Source: Oceanicola sp. S124
GTDB taxonomy: Bacteria; Pseudomonadota; Alphaproteobacteria; Rhodobacterales; Rhodobacteraceae
Assembly: GCF_000220565.1 (NCBI RefSeq)
Contig: NZ_AFPM01000320.1
Span: 1-44,163, forward strand
Reading direction: 5' to 3'
Length of the DNA: 44,163 nucleotides
Shown piece after piece: positions 1-8,330 of the stretch. The translations under genes and the position numbers were made by a program. The notes under the pieces are model-generated. The model was given only the letters and a program-made list of their open reading frames with translations, was not told the DNA's origin and searched no databases. The stretch's first letter is position 1; each line of letters begins with the position of its first letter.

Positions 1-216
<216 letters not shown>

Positions 217-245
217 GTTGCCGTTCCTTGACGGTTACGCAAATA

Positions 246-266
246 TATCATACAACCTGTATGATA
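246..266. promoter_or_regulatory. perfect inverted repeat, probable GntR operator upstream of kdgD
   Basis: TATCATACA and TGTATGATA form perfect 9-base arms around a 3-base centre, about 20 bases upstream of the kdgD start. The same TCATACA half-site recurs before kduI, before the GntR gene and before the enolase-superfamily gene, so it is probably the operator of the local FadR-type regulator. Binding is inferred. Confidence 0.75.
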
Positions 267-274
267 AGTTTTGA

Positions 275-1189
<915 letters not shown>

Positions 1190-1197
1190 GGGCCCCC

Positions 1198-2331
1198 ATG
1201 AAGGTCGCGGAGATCCGCACCCACCTGTTGGAACACCGGCTTGAGACGGCGTTCGAAAGCGCCACCATGCGCTTCGACCGTCGCCAGCACCTGCTGGTCG
1301 AGGTCATCTGCGAAGACGGCACAACGGGCTGGGGCGAGTGCCTCGGCCCGGCCGGTCCAAATGCAGCGATTGTCGCCGCCTATGCGCCCCATGTGATCGG
1401 CCAGAACCCCCTGGAAACAGAGAAGATCTGGGCCACCTGCTACAACGCCCTGCGCGATCAGGGCCAGCGCGGGCTGACCATCACGGCGCTGTCGGGCATC
1501 GATATCGCGCTCTGGGATCTCAAGGGCAAGATCCTGGAACAGCCGGTCTCCGTCCTACTCGGCGGGCGCTGGCGCGAGCAGATCGAGGCCTATGCAACGG
1601 GCTCCTTCAAACGGGACGGCGTGGACCGCGTGGCGGACAACGCCGAGGAAATGGCAGGCCATGCGGCTGCCGGGTTCCGCCGCATGAAGGTGAAGATCGG
1701 CTTCGGGGTCGAGGAGGATCTGCGCGTGATCGCCGCCGTCCGCGAGGCCATCGGCCCGGATCGCCGCCTGATGATCGACGCAAACCATGGCTATACGGTT
1801 AACGAGGCCGTGGAACTGGGGAACAGGGCGGCGAAATACGGCATCGACTGGTTCGAGGAACCCGTCGTGCCGGAACAGCTCGACGCCTATCTCGAGGTGA
1901 AATCCCGCCAGCCGATCCCGCTGGCTGCCGGAGAAACCTGGCACACCCGTTGGGGGTACCGCGATCCGATGCAAAAGCGTGTGATCGACATCATCCAGCC
2001 CGATATCTGCGGCATGGGCGGGCTGTCGGAGGCCAGGAAGGTAGCAGATCTGGCCTCGGTCCACGGCATCCGCGTTGTGCCCCATGTCTGGGGCACGGCG
2101 GTGCAGATCGCCACGGCGTTGCAGTTCATGTCGGCCATGGTGCCTGACCCGGTGCGCAACTCCCCGGTCGCCCCGATCCTGGAGTTCGACCGCACCCACA
2201 ACCCCTTCCGCCAGGCCGTGGTCACCACGCCGCTGGAACATCAGGGCGGCTTCGTCACTGTCCCCGACGGCCCGGGCCTGGGGATTGAGATCGACCGCGA
2301 CGCGCTGACCCGTTTCGCTCCGAAAGGCTGA
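1198..2331 (+). CDS. gci: D-galactarolactone cycloisomerase
   Basis: This 377-residue enolase-superfamily (mandelate racemase-like) protein closely resembles the Agrobacterium Gci I remember, including LLEHRL, ESA-MRFDRR and the LYNALRDQGQRG-like block. Gci opens D-galactaro-1,4-lactone (and glucarolactone) by beta-elimination to 3-deoxy-2-keto-hexarate, the KdgD substrate. Visible active-site features are KVK at 164-166, metal ligands D194, E220 and E246, and the D269/H296 dyad in PHVWGT. I chose ATG 1198; an in-frame GTG at 1186 overlaps the kdgD stop and would add four residues. The gene is 3 bases from gli, in line with an operon. Confidence 0.92.
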   Translation: MKVAEIRTHLLEHRLETAFESATMRFDRRQHLLVEVICEDGTTGWGECLGPAGPNAAIVAAYAPHVIGQNPLETEKIWATCYNALRDQGQRGLTITALSGIDIALWDLKGKILEQPVSVLLGGRWREQIEAYATGSFKRDGVDRVADNAEEMAGHAAAGFRRMKVKIGFGVEEDLRVIAAVREAIGPDRRLMIDANHGYTVNEAVELGNRAAKYGIDWFEEPVVPEQLDAYLEVKSRQPIPLAAGETWHTRWGYRDPMQKRVIDIIQPDICGMGGLSEARKVADLASVHGIRVVPHVWGTAVQIATALQFMSAMVPDPVRNSPVAPILEFDRTHNPFRQAVVTTPLEHQGGFVTVPDGPGLGIEIDRDALTRFAPKG

Positions 2332-2334
2332 CGC

Positions 2335-3189
2335 ATGATCGACCGCAAGCTCTCGGGCGCCAAGCCCCTGACCGCAATGCCGAAAGGTGCCGTCGACACG
2401 CAGATGCACATGTATTTGCCAGGCTTCCCGGCCCTGCCCGGTGGCCCCGGCCTGCCGCCCGATCCGATCCCCACGCCCGACATGTACCGGCAGGCCATGG
2501 GTTGGCTGGGCATCGACCGGGTGGTGGTCACCCAGGGCAACGCACATCAGAAGGATAACGCCTGCCTGCTGGCCTGTCTGGCCGAGATGGGCGAGGCTGC
2601 CCTTGGCGTCGCGGTGATCACGCCCGAGACCACCAAGGCAGAGATCGAGACGCTCTCGAATGCAGGCTGCGTCGGTGCCCGGATCATGGACCTGCCGGGC
2701 GGTGCCGTGGGTCTGGAAGCTCTGGAAGCGATCGACGCCAAGGCCCATGCGGCGGGGTGGATGATGGCGGTGCAGTTCGACGGATCGCACCTGCCGGAAC
2801 TTGAGCCCCGGCTTGCAAGCCTCAGATCCCGCTGGGTTATCGACCATCACGCCAAGATCTTCTCGGGCGCCACGGCGGCGCATGTTGAAGTAATCAAACG
2901 CCTGCTGGATAAAGGCAACGCCTGGTTCAAATTCGCCGGTTGCTACGAAAGCAGCCGCGACGGCGGCCCGGATTTCCCCGATATCGCCATGGTGGCGCGC
3001 CAGATCGGCGCCCATGCGCCCGAGCGGATCGTCTGGGGCACCAACTGGCCGCATAACGCGGCCCGGGTGACCGAGGATTATCCCGATGATGCCGCGCTTC
3101 TGGACACCGCCCTGGGCTGGTGCGCGGATGATGAAGCCCGTAGGCTGGCGCTGGTCGACAACCCGGTGGAACTCTACGGATTCAAATGA
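2335..3189 (+). CDS. gli: D-galactarolactone isomerase (amidohydrolase family)
   Basis: This 284-residue amidohydrolase-2 family protein is likely Gli, which isomerises D-galactaro-1,5-lactone (from uronate dehydrogenase) to the 1,4-lactone used by Gci. The first-strand motif reads DTQMHM near residues 21-26, in place of a full H-x-H. The last-strand motif is WGTNWPH, with Asn where metal-dependent relatives have Asp. That pattern fits the metal-independent isomerases of this group, as I recall for the Agrobacterium enzyme. It begins 3 bases after gci and overlaps kdgK by an ATGA. No uronate dehydrogenase gene lies in the window; it may be upstream. A lactonase or 4-sulfomuconolactone-hydrolase-like role is the alternative. 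Confidence 0.85.
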   Translation: MIDRKLSGAKPLTAMPKGAVDTQMHMYLPGFPALPGGPGLPPDPIPTPDMYRQAMGWLGIDRVVVTQGNAHQKDNACLLACLAEMGEAALGVAVITPETTKAEIETLSNAGCVGARIMDLPGGAVGLEALEAIDAKAHAAGWMMAVQFDGSHLPELEPRLASLRSRWVIDHHAKIFSGATAAHVEVIKRLLDKGNAWFKFAGCYESSRDGGPDFPDIAMVARQIGAHAPERIVWGTNWPHNAARVTEDYPDDAALLDTALGWCADDEARRLALVDNPVELYGFK

Positions 3190-4088
3190 TGAAATTTCTC
3201 TCCCTTGGCGAAGCCATGGTGGAACTCTCTCCGGCGGAGGGGGGGCTTTTTCGGCGCGGTTTCGCCGGGGATACGCTGAATACGGCCTGGTACATGCAGG
3301 CGCTTCTGGGCGGGGGCGTGGGCTACGCCACGGTGCTGGGACGCGATGCCATGTCCGACGCGATGGAGACCTTCATCACGGGCGCAGGCATCGACACCTC
3401 GTGCATCCGTCGTGACGACAGCCGCAGTGTCGGGCTCTACATGATCTCGCTGGCCGACGGAGAACGCAGCTTCACGTACTGGCGCGGCCAGTCCGCAGCG
3501 CGGCTGCTGGCGGATGATCCGGATTGGCTGGGGCAAGTGCTGTCGGGGGTCGAGATGATCTACGTCTCAGGCATCACATTCGCGATCCTGGAGCCCGCCC
3601 GCCGCGCCGTGCTGCTGGACGCGCTGCAAACCGCGCGCGAGGCCGGCGCCCGCGTCGCCTTCGACCCCAACCTGCGGCCGCGTCTCTGGTCCTCGAGCAG
3701 TGAGATGCGCGCGGCGGTGACCGAGGCTGCGGGTTGCTGCGACATCGCCCTGCCCAGCTTCGACGACGAGGCAGGGCATTTCGGTGATATCTCCCTGCAG
3801 GCGACGGCGGAGCGCTATGCAAAGGCCGGAGCCTCGGAAGTGATGGTGAAGAATGGCGGCGGCGCCATGCTGACCTGGTATCGCGGCGCCATGGCCCCGG
3901 TGACCCCCGGCGCACCGGTGACGCCGGTCGATACCACGGGGGCGGGCGACAGCTTCAACGGTGGTTATCTCTCGGCCCGTCTTGCGGGGGCTTCGCTGGA
4001 GGAAGCCGCGCGGAAGGGCCATGCCGTTGCGGCTCAGGTGGTGCGGCACCCGGGGGCACTGATGCCGATGGATCTGCTGAAAGCTTGA
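3186..4088 (+). CDS. kdgK: 2-dehydro-3-deoxygluconokinase (PfkB family)
   Basis: This 300-residue ribokinase-like sugar kinase phosphorylates 2-keto-3-deoxygluconate (KDG) to KDPG. The C-terminal PfkB signature DTTGAGDSFNGG is present, with the GAGD aspartate as catalytic base. The N-terminal LGEAMVEL and DPNLRPRLW blocks are typical of KdgK. The start overlaps the gli stop (ATGA), so it is the last gene of the kdgD-gci-gli-kdgK operon. Its substrate is the product of KduI/KduD encoded just downstream on the other strand, so the kinase joins the two routes. No KDPG aldolase gene is seen in the window. A GC-rich hairpin follows at 4092-4113. Confidence 0.9.
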   Translation: MMKFLSLGEAMVELSPAEGGLFRRGFAGDTLNTAWYMQALLGGGVGYATVLGRDAMSDAMETFITGAGIDTSCIRRDDSRSVGLYMISLADGERSFTYWRGQSAARLLADDPDWLGQVLSGVEMIYVSGITFAILEPARRAVLLDALQTAREAGARVAFDPNLRPRLWSSSSEMRAAVTEAAGCCDIALPSFDDEAGHFGDISLQATAERYAKAGASEVMVKNGGGAMLTWYRGAMAPVTPGAPVTPVDTTGAGDSFNGGYLSARLAGASLEEAARKGHAVAAQVVRHPGALMPMDLLKA

Positions 4089-4091
4089 GAG

Positions 4092-4113
4092 GGGGCAGGG
4101 GGCTCTGCCCCCA
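4092..4113 (+). terminator. GC-rich stem-loop after kdgK
   Basis: GGGGGCAG and CTGCCCCC form perfect 8-base arms around a 6-base loop, 3 bases after the kdgK stop. There is no T-run, so it may stabilise the 3' end or act as a weak or Rho-assisted terminator. Confidence 0.45.
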
Positions 4114-4133
4114 TCTCCTGCGGAGATCCCCCC

Positions 4134-4225
4134 GCAGTATTTTCAGCCGTCTGATAGAGGCAATTGGGTGCTTGAGGGCTCCCGCATGTATCTATCCGAC
4201 GGCCATAAATACTGCCGCCGGAGGC
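4134..4225. repeat. two inverted copies of a dispersed 34-base extragenic repeat
   Basis: The convergent space between kdgK and kduD holds GCAGTATTTTCAGCCGTCTG at 4134-4153 (continuing as ATAG) and, at 4192-4225, the reverse complement of a 34-base unit starting GCCTCCGGCGGCAGTATTT and ending GTCGGATAG. A third copy lies between hyuA and hyuB at 34093-34126. The pair faces each other, so a transcript could fold across it. No coding sequence occupies 4089-4248. Confidence 0.7.
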
Positions 4226-4248
4226 AATCGGCCGTGAGGCCGATATCC

Positions 4249-4977
4249 TTATCGCGCCAGCCAGCCGCCATCCACGGCGATTGTCTCGCCATGCACGTAG
4301 TTGGATGCGGGCGCGGCCAGGAAGACCGCCGTATCGGCGATGTCCTGCGGCGCGCCCCAGCGACCGGCGGGGATGCGGTCGAGGATCGCCTTCGAGCGGT
4401 CAGGGTCGTTGCGCAGGGCCTCGGTGTTGTTGGTCTCGATATAGCCCGGAGCGATGGCGTTGACGTTGATGCCCTTCGCCGCCCATTCGTTGGCCAGGAT
4501 CCTGGTGATCCCCTGCACGGCATGCTTGGAGGCCGTATAGGAAGGCACCCGGATGCCGCCCTGGTAGGACAGCAGAGAAGCGATGTTGACGATCTTCGCC
4601 GGGCGCCCATCGGACAGGGCGGCGCGGGCGAAGGCCTGGCAGGTGAAGAACAGCGCCTTGGCGTTGACGTCCATCACCGCGTCCCAGTCCTCTTCCGTGA
4701 AATCGACCGAATCCGCGCGGCGGATGATGCCGGCGTTGTTGACCAGGATGTCGTAGCCCGCGCCGGCGAAGACGCCCGTTGCCGCCATGGGGTCGGCGAA
4801 GTCCAGTAGGATCTCTTCTGCCGAGGCGATCTGCGCTACCGTCTCGGCACAACTGCGACGTCCGGCGCAGACCACATGGGCGCCGGCCTCGCCCAGGGCG
4901 ATGGCGATGGCCTGGCCGATCCCGGTATTGGCACCGGTCACCAGCGCCTTCTTTCCTTCCAGAGAAAAGCGGCTCAT
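4249..4977 (-). CDS. kduD: 2-dehydro-3-deoxy-D-gluconate 5-dehydrogenase (SDR family)
   Basis: This 242-residue classical short-chain dehydrogenase has the cofactor loop TGANTGIG near residues 14-21, NNAG near 80-83 and the catalytic Y147-x3-K151 in SYTASK. Its association with kduI makes it KduD, which reduces 2,5-diketo-3-deoxygluconate (DKII) to KDG. The start codon overlaps the kduI stop by ATGA, so the two are co-translated. KDG then feeds the KdgK encoded convergently. KduI/KduD handle the unsaturated monomers released by pectate or alginate-type lyases, although no lyase gene is seen here. Confidence 0.9.
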   Translation of the reverse strand: MSRFSLEGKKALVTGANTGIGQAIAIALGEAGAHVVCAGRRSCAETVAQIASAEEILLDFADPMAATGVFAGAGYDILVNNAGIIRRADSVDFTEEDWDAVMDVNAKALFFTCQAFARAALSDGRPAKIVNIASLLSYQGGIRVPSYTASKHAVQGITRILANEWAAKGINVNAIAPGYIETNNTEALRNDPDRSKAILDRIPAGRWGAPQDIADTAVFLAAPASNYVHGETIAVDGGWLAR

Positions 4978-5798
4978 TTCAGATCCTTCGGTTGGATGAA
5001 GTCCATGTCCGTGTAATCCACGTTGTCGCCCGCCATGGCCCAGATGAAGGTGTATTCGCCGATCCCCGCGCCCGAGTGGATCGACCAGGAGGGCGAGAGC
5101 ACCGCCTGTTCGTCCGCCACCACCAGGTGGCGCGTCTCTTGCGGTTCGCCCATCAGGTGCAGCACGCGGGCCTCTTCGGACATGCCCCAGTAGAGGTAGG
5201 CCTCCATCCGGCGGTCATGGATGTGGCTCGGGATGGTGTTCCAGACAGAGCCGTCGACCAGCGAGGTGTAGCCGAGGATCAGTTGGCAGCTTTGCATCAC
5301 GGTGGGGTGGATGAACTGCTTGATCACCCGCTTGTTCGAGGTCTCGGACGCGCCCATCTCGACCTTGACCGCATCTTCCACGGTGATCAGCCGGTTGGGG
5401 TAGGTGGCATGGGCCGGGGCCGAGGTGATGTAGAACCGGCCCTCGCCCGAGAAGCTGATCGCGCCGGCGCCCATCCCGAGGTAGAGGACGTCGCCGCGCG
5501 CCATCTCCCAGCTTTCGCCTCCGGCCGAGACGGTGCCGGTTTCGCCGATGTTGACGATGCCCATCTCGCGCCGCTCGAGGAAGGTCGCGGTCCTGGTTTC
5601 CTCGACCTTGTCCAGCACCAGGGTGCCACCTGCGGGCACGGCGCCGCCCAGGACGAAGCGATCGTAGTGGGTGTAGACAAGGCGGATCTCGCCGCTGGTG
5701 AACATCCCCTCGGTCAGGAAATGCGCGCGCAGCGCCTCTGTATCCATGCCCTTGGCATGCTCGGGGTGGATCGCGTGGCGGGTTTCGACGGAAAGCAT
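4974..5798 (-). CDS. kduI: 5-dehydro-4-deoxy-D-glucuronate isomerase
   Basis: This 274-residue cupin-fold zinc isomerase converts 5-keto-4-deoxyuronate (DKI) to 2,5-diketo-3-deoxygluconate. Length is typical (about 278). The metal-binding cupin block reads SHIHDRRMEAYLY, followed later by SWSIHSG, giving the H-x-H, E and H ligands. YTSLVDGSVWNT is another conserved stretch. It is the first gene of a kduI-kduD pair. An imperfect inverted repeat with the TCATACA half-site lies 30-61 bases upstream (5828-5859), suggesting control by the adjacent GntR regulator. Confidence 0.94.
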   Translation of the reverse strand: MLSVETRHAIHPEHAKGMDTEALRAHFLTEGMFTSGEIRLVYTHYDRFVLGGAVPAGGTLVLDKVEETRTATFLERREMGIVNIGETGTVSAGGESWEMARGDVLYLGMGAGAISFSGEGRFYITSAPAHATYPNRLITVEDAVKVEMGASETSNKRVIKQFIHPTVMQSCQLILGYTSLVDGSVWNTIPSHIHDRRMEAYLYWGMSEEARVLHLMGEPQETRHLVVADEQAVLSPSWSIHSGAGIGEYTFIWAMAGDNVDYTDMDFIQPKDLK

Positions 5799-5827
5799 GG
5801 CGTCCTCGTTTGATGGCAGGCGGTTGT

Positions 5828-5859
5828 CTTACTTATATGAGTAGTTGTCATACAGTAAG
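5828..5859. promoter_or_regulatory. imperfect inverted repeat upstream of kduI, probable GntR operator
   Basis: CTTACTTATATGA and TCATACAGTAAG are near-complementary arms (one extra base and one mismatch) around a 7-base centre, upstream of the minus-strand kduI start. The right arm carries the same TCATACA half-site as the kdgD operator at 246-266. Confidence 0.65.
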
Positions 5860-5891
5860 CCGCCTGTCAAACGATAGACGCCGCGCCCGGC

Positions 5892-6620
5892 TCAGCCGCG
5901 CAGCAGGCGCCGATAGCGGGTCTGGCTGCCCTTCAGGTGCTGGCGCATGGCAGCACGGGCGGCGGTCTCGTCGCCGTCGAGCACGGCGTTGACGATGCGC
6001 TCGTGCTCCTGCTTCAGCAGCGCAAGGTAGTCGGCCGAAACCGCCCCGCCGTTCGAGGTCAGCCCGTGCCGCGGGATCATCTGGGCGCCCAGCATCCGCA
6101 GCACTTCGACGAAGCGCGGGTTGTTGGTTGCCTCGGCGATGGCCATGTGCAGGTTGAAGTCGGCCTCGTGGTTGATGCCGCTGTCCTCGGCGCCGTCATT
6201 GACCGCCCGCAGGGCGCCGATGATCTTCTCTTCCTGTGCCGGAGAGCGCCTCTGTGCCGCCAGGGCCGCGGCTTCGACCTCGATCGCGGCACGCAGTTCC
6301 AGCAGTTCGATCATCGAGGACAGCCTGTCGGTATCCACGTCCGAGAAGGGGGCCACGGCGGCCGGGGCGGGCTCGATCACGAACACGCCGGCGCCACGTT
6401 GCGGATCGACAAGGCCATCGGCGCGCAGGGCAGCGACGGCCTCGCGGACCACGGTGCGCGAGACGCCGTACTCCTCGGTCAGCCGGGCCTCGCTGGGCAG
6501 GCGGTCGCCGGGCTTGTACTGACCCGAGGTGATCTGGGCCCGCAGGCTGTCCAGCACCTCGACCACAAGGGTCTTCCTCTTCGGGGGCATCTGCATCTCT
6601 GGCTCGGCTCCGTTCTGCAT
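5892..6620 (-). CDS. FadR-type GntR family transcriptional regulator
   Basis: This 242-residue protein has an N-terminal winged helix (about residues 18-80; GDRLPSEARLTEEYGVSRTVVREAVAAL is split across this domain) and a C-terminal all-helical FCD ligand domain (about 100-230, with the HMAIAEATNNP block). FCD-GntR proteins such as UxuR/ExuR-type regulators sense sugar acids. It is transcribed toward kduI-kduD and divergently from the enolase-superfamily gene. A half-site CTGTATGATG lies 21 bases upstream of its start, suggesting autoregulation. Internal ATGs at 6596 and 6590 are possible starts; GGAGCCGAG precedes them. The effector is not readable from sequence, but KDG or a keto-deoxyuronate is the natural candidate. 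Confidence 0.85.
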   Translation of the reverse strand: MQNGAEPEMQMPPKRKTLVVEVLDSLRAQITSGQYKPGDRLPSEARLTEEYGVSRTVVREAVAALRADGLVDPQRGAGVFVIEPAPAAVAPFSDVDTDRLSSMIELLELRAAIEVEAAALAAQRRSPAQEEKIIGALRAVNDGAEDSGINHEADFNLHMAIAEATNNPRFVEVLRMLGAQMIPRHGLTSNGGAVSADYLALLKQEHERIVNAVLDGDETAARAAMRQHLKGSQTRYRRLLRG

Positions 6621-6640
6621 CGCTTCCGCTGGCGCCGAAC

Positions 6641-6650
6641 CTGTATGATG
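6641..6650. promoter_or_regulatory. TGTATGA half-site upstream of the GntR gene
   Basis: AACCTGTATGAT spans this position and matches the right arm of the kdgD operator (255-265). A related AACCTGTATTCAT occurs at 6729-6741 in the same divergent promoter region. Likely an autoregulatory site; inferred from sequence similarity only. Confidence 0.5.
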
Positions 6651-6778
6651 TCTTTGGCCCGGAGAGGCAGCGGTGCGGCGGATAATTGGCTTGCGACGGC
6701 CAAATTAGCAGGGGTGATCAGAAAAAGGAACCTGTATTCATCCCGCGGAACCGGCAACTTTGTGGCGCACCTGAGAAA

Positions 6779-6799
6779 TTGTCATACAAGTTGTTGACA
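6779..6799 (+). promoter_or_regulatory. operator-like inverted repeat with overlapping TTGACA, upstream of the enolase-superfamily gene
   Basis: TTGTCATACAA at 6779-6789 is followed by TTGTTGACA at 6791-6799, a near-complement lacking one base. The right arm contains TTGACA (6794-6799), a plausible -35 hexamer, so a bound regulator would block transcription. No strong -10 is obvious downstream. Confidence 0.55.
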
Positions 6800-6848
6800 C
6801 CCCTCGGTGCCGGGCCTACCCAAAGGGCGCATGACAGGGGAGGGCTCC

Positions 6849-7994
6849 ATGCTGATCCGCGAGATCGAGGCGATCACGTTCCGCCACACCACCCGCCGCC
6901 ATTCCGACAGCGCAGGCCATGCCCATCCGGGCGATCCACATGACGTGTTGCAGGCGATGCTGGTCATTCGGACCGAGGATGGCCATGCCGGCTATTCCTT
7001 CTGCCCGCCCGAAGTGGTGCGGCCGCATGTGCTGGACAAGTTCGTCCGCAAGGTGCTGATCGGGCAGGATCACCGCGACCGCGAAAGGCTCTGGCAGGAG
7101 CTGGCGCATTGGCAGCGCGGCTCGGCGGCGCAGTTGACTGACCGCACGCTGGCGGTGGTGGACTGCGCGCTCTGGGACCTGGCGGGGAGGTCGCTGGACC
7201 AGCCCGTCCACAAGCTGATCGGCAGCTATCGCGACAAGGTCCTGGCCTATGGCAGCATCATGTGCGGAGACGAGATCCCCGGCGGCCTCGCCACCCCCGA
7301 AGACTACGGCCGCTTCGCCGAGACCCTGGTGGCGCGCGGCTACAAGGGCATCAAGCTGCACACCTGGATGCCTCCGGTCAGCTGGGCCCCCGACGTGAAG
7401 GCCGACCTGCGCGCCTGTGCCGCCGTGCGCGAGGCGGTCGGTCCCGATATCCGGCTGATGATCGACGCCTTCCACTGGTACAGCCGCACCGATGCCCTGG
7501 CGCTTGGGCGTGGCCTCGAGAAGCTGGGCTTCGACTGGATCGAAGAGCCGATGGACGAACAGTCCATGTCTTCCTACGCCTGGCTGGCCGATCAGCTGGA
7601 TATCCCGGTGATCGGTCCCGAATCCGCCCATGGCAAGCACTGGCACCGCGCCGAGTGGATCAAATCGGGGGCCTGCGACATCCTGCGGACCGGGGTCAAT
7701 GATGTCGGGGGTATCACCCCGGCGCTGAAGACCATGCATATGGCAGAGGCCTTCGGCATGGACTGCGAGGTGCATGGCAATACCGCAATGAACCTGCAGC
7801 TTGTCGCTGCCACCAAGAATTGCCGCTGGTACGAAAGGGGGCTGCTGCATCCCTTCCTCGAATACGATGATGGCTATGATTACCTGAAGTCCCTGTCCGA
7901 CCCGATGGACGCCGAGGGCTTCGTCCATGTCCCGGATCGTCCCGGACTGGGCGAGGACATCGACTTTGCCTTCATCGAGTCCCGCCGCGTCTGA
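6849..7994 (+). CDS. enolase-superfamily (mandelate racemase-like) sugar-acid dehydratase, specificity unknown
   Basis: This 381-residue protein is related in fold to Gci but is clearly a different subgroup. The second-strand motif is KLH (in GIKLHTWMPP), giving K-x-H instead of K-x-K. Metal ligands appear in LMIDAFHWY (Asp), DWIEEPMDE (Glu) and IGPESAHG (Glu), with an Asp in TGVNDVGG and a His in CEVHGNTAMN for the catalytic dyad. Related proteins dehydrate aldonates or aldarates. ATG 6849 is chosen because GGGGAGGG precedes it at good spacing; upstream in-frame starts exist at 6807 and 6831. The operator-like repeat at 6779-6799 places it in the uronate regulon. The substrate cannot be assigned from sequence alone. 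Confidence 0.75.
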   Translation: MLIREIEAITFRHTTRRHSDSAGHAHPGDPHDVLQAMLVIRTEDGHAGYSFCPPEVVRPHVLDKFVRKVLIGQDHRDRERLWQELAHWQRGSAAQLTDRTLAVVDCALWDLAGRSLDQPVHKLIGSYRDKVLAYGSIMCGDEIPGGLATPEDYGRFAETLVARGYKGIKLHTWMPPVSWAPDVKADLRACAAVREAVGPDIRLMIDAFHWYSRTDALALGRGLEKLGFDWIEEPMDEQSMSSYAWLADQLDIPVIGPESAHGKHWHRAEWIKSGACDILRTGVNDVGGITPALKTMHMAEAFGMDCEVHGNTAMNLQLVAATKNCRWYERGLLHPFLEYDDGYDYLKSLSDPMDAEGFVHVPDRPGLGEDIDFAFIESRRV

Positions 7995-8017
7995 CGGCGT
8001 CCCGCGCAAGCCCATCC

Positions 8018-8049
8018 ACGGCCCGTGACAGCGCTGTCTCGGGCCGTTT
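8018..8049 (+). terminator. stem-loop terminator candidate after the enolase-superfamily gene
   Basis: ACGGCCCG (8018-8025) pairs with CGGGCCGT (8040-8047), with inner GACA/TGTC pairing and a short GCGC loop, followed by TT. It lies 24 bases after the stop codon. The T-run is short. Confidence 0.55.
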
Positions 8050-8129
8050 GCATGGACCCGGGTGCAGGGGCCGGACATGCAAAAGCGCCGCTGCAGGGCG
8101 GGTTCTGGCAAGCAAATATCTGGGAAAAG

Positions 8130-8204
8130 TGGCAGCCCGTAGGGGAATCGAACCCCTCTTTCCAGGTTGAAAACCTGGCGTCCTAACCGATAGACGAACG
8201 GGCC
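8130..8204 (-). tRNA. tRNA-Glu (anticodon UUC)
   Basis: Reading the minus strand, the 75-base gene starts GGCCCGTTCGTCTATCGG and ends with an encoded CCA. The 7-bp acceptor stem pairs GGCCCGT with ACGGGCT (one G-U). The anticodon stem is CCAGG/CCTGG with loop TTTTCAA, giving anticodon TTC. The T-arm reads AGGGG TTCGATT CCCCT. The 3' end faces the uronate cluster. Confidence 0.97.
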
Positions 8205-8330
8205 ACGCTGGCGTGAGGCGGTTTCTATGAAAACCGGGCATCCTCCGCAAGGGTTTTCTTTGCCTTTGTGGCAGTTTTTTTACGGCCGGGCTGCGAGGCT
8301 GCCAGGGGAGCCGTAACCCGCTGAATTGCC

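Noticed and set aside
5892-6797. Plus-strand open frames of 286 and 133 residues opposite the GntR gene
   Set aside because: Antisense shadows of a well-supported regulator; His/Gly/Val-rich composition without family motifs.
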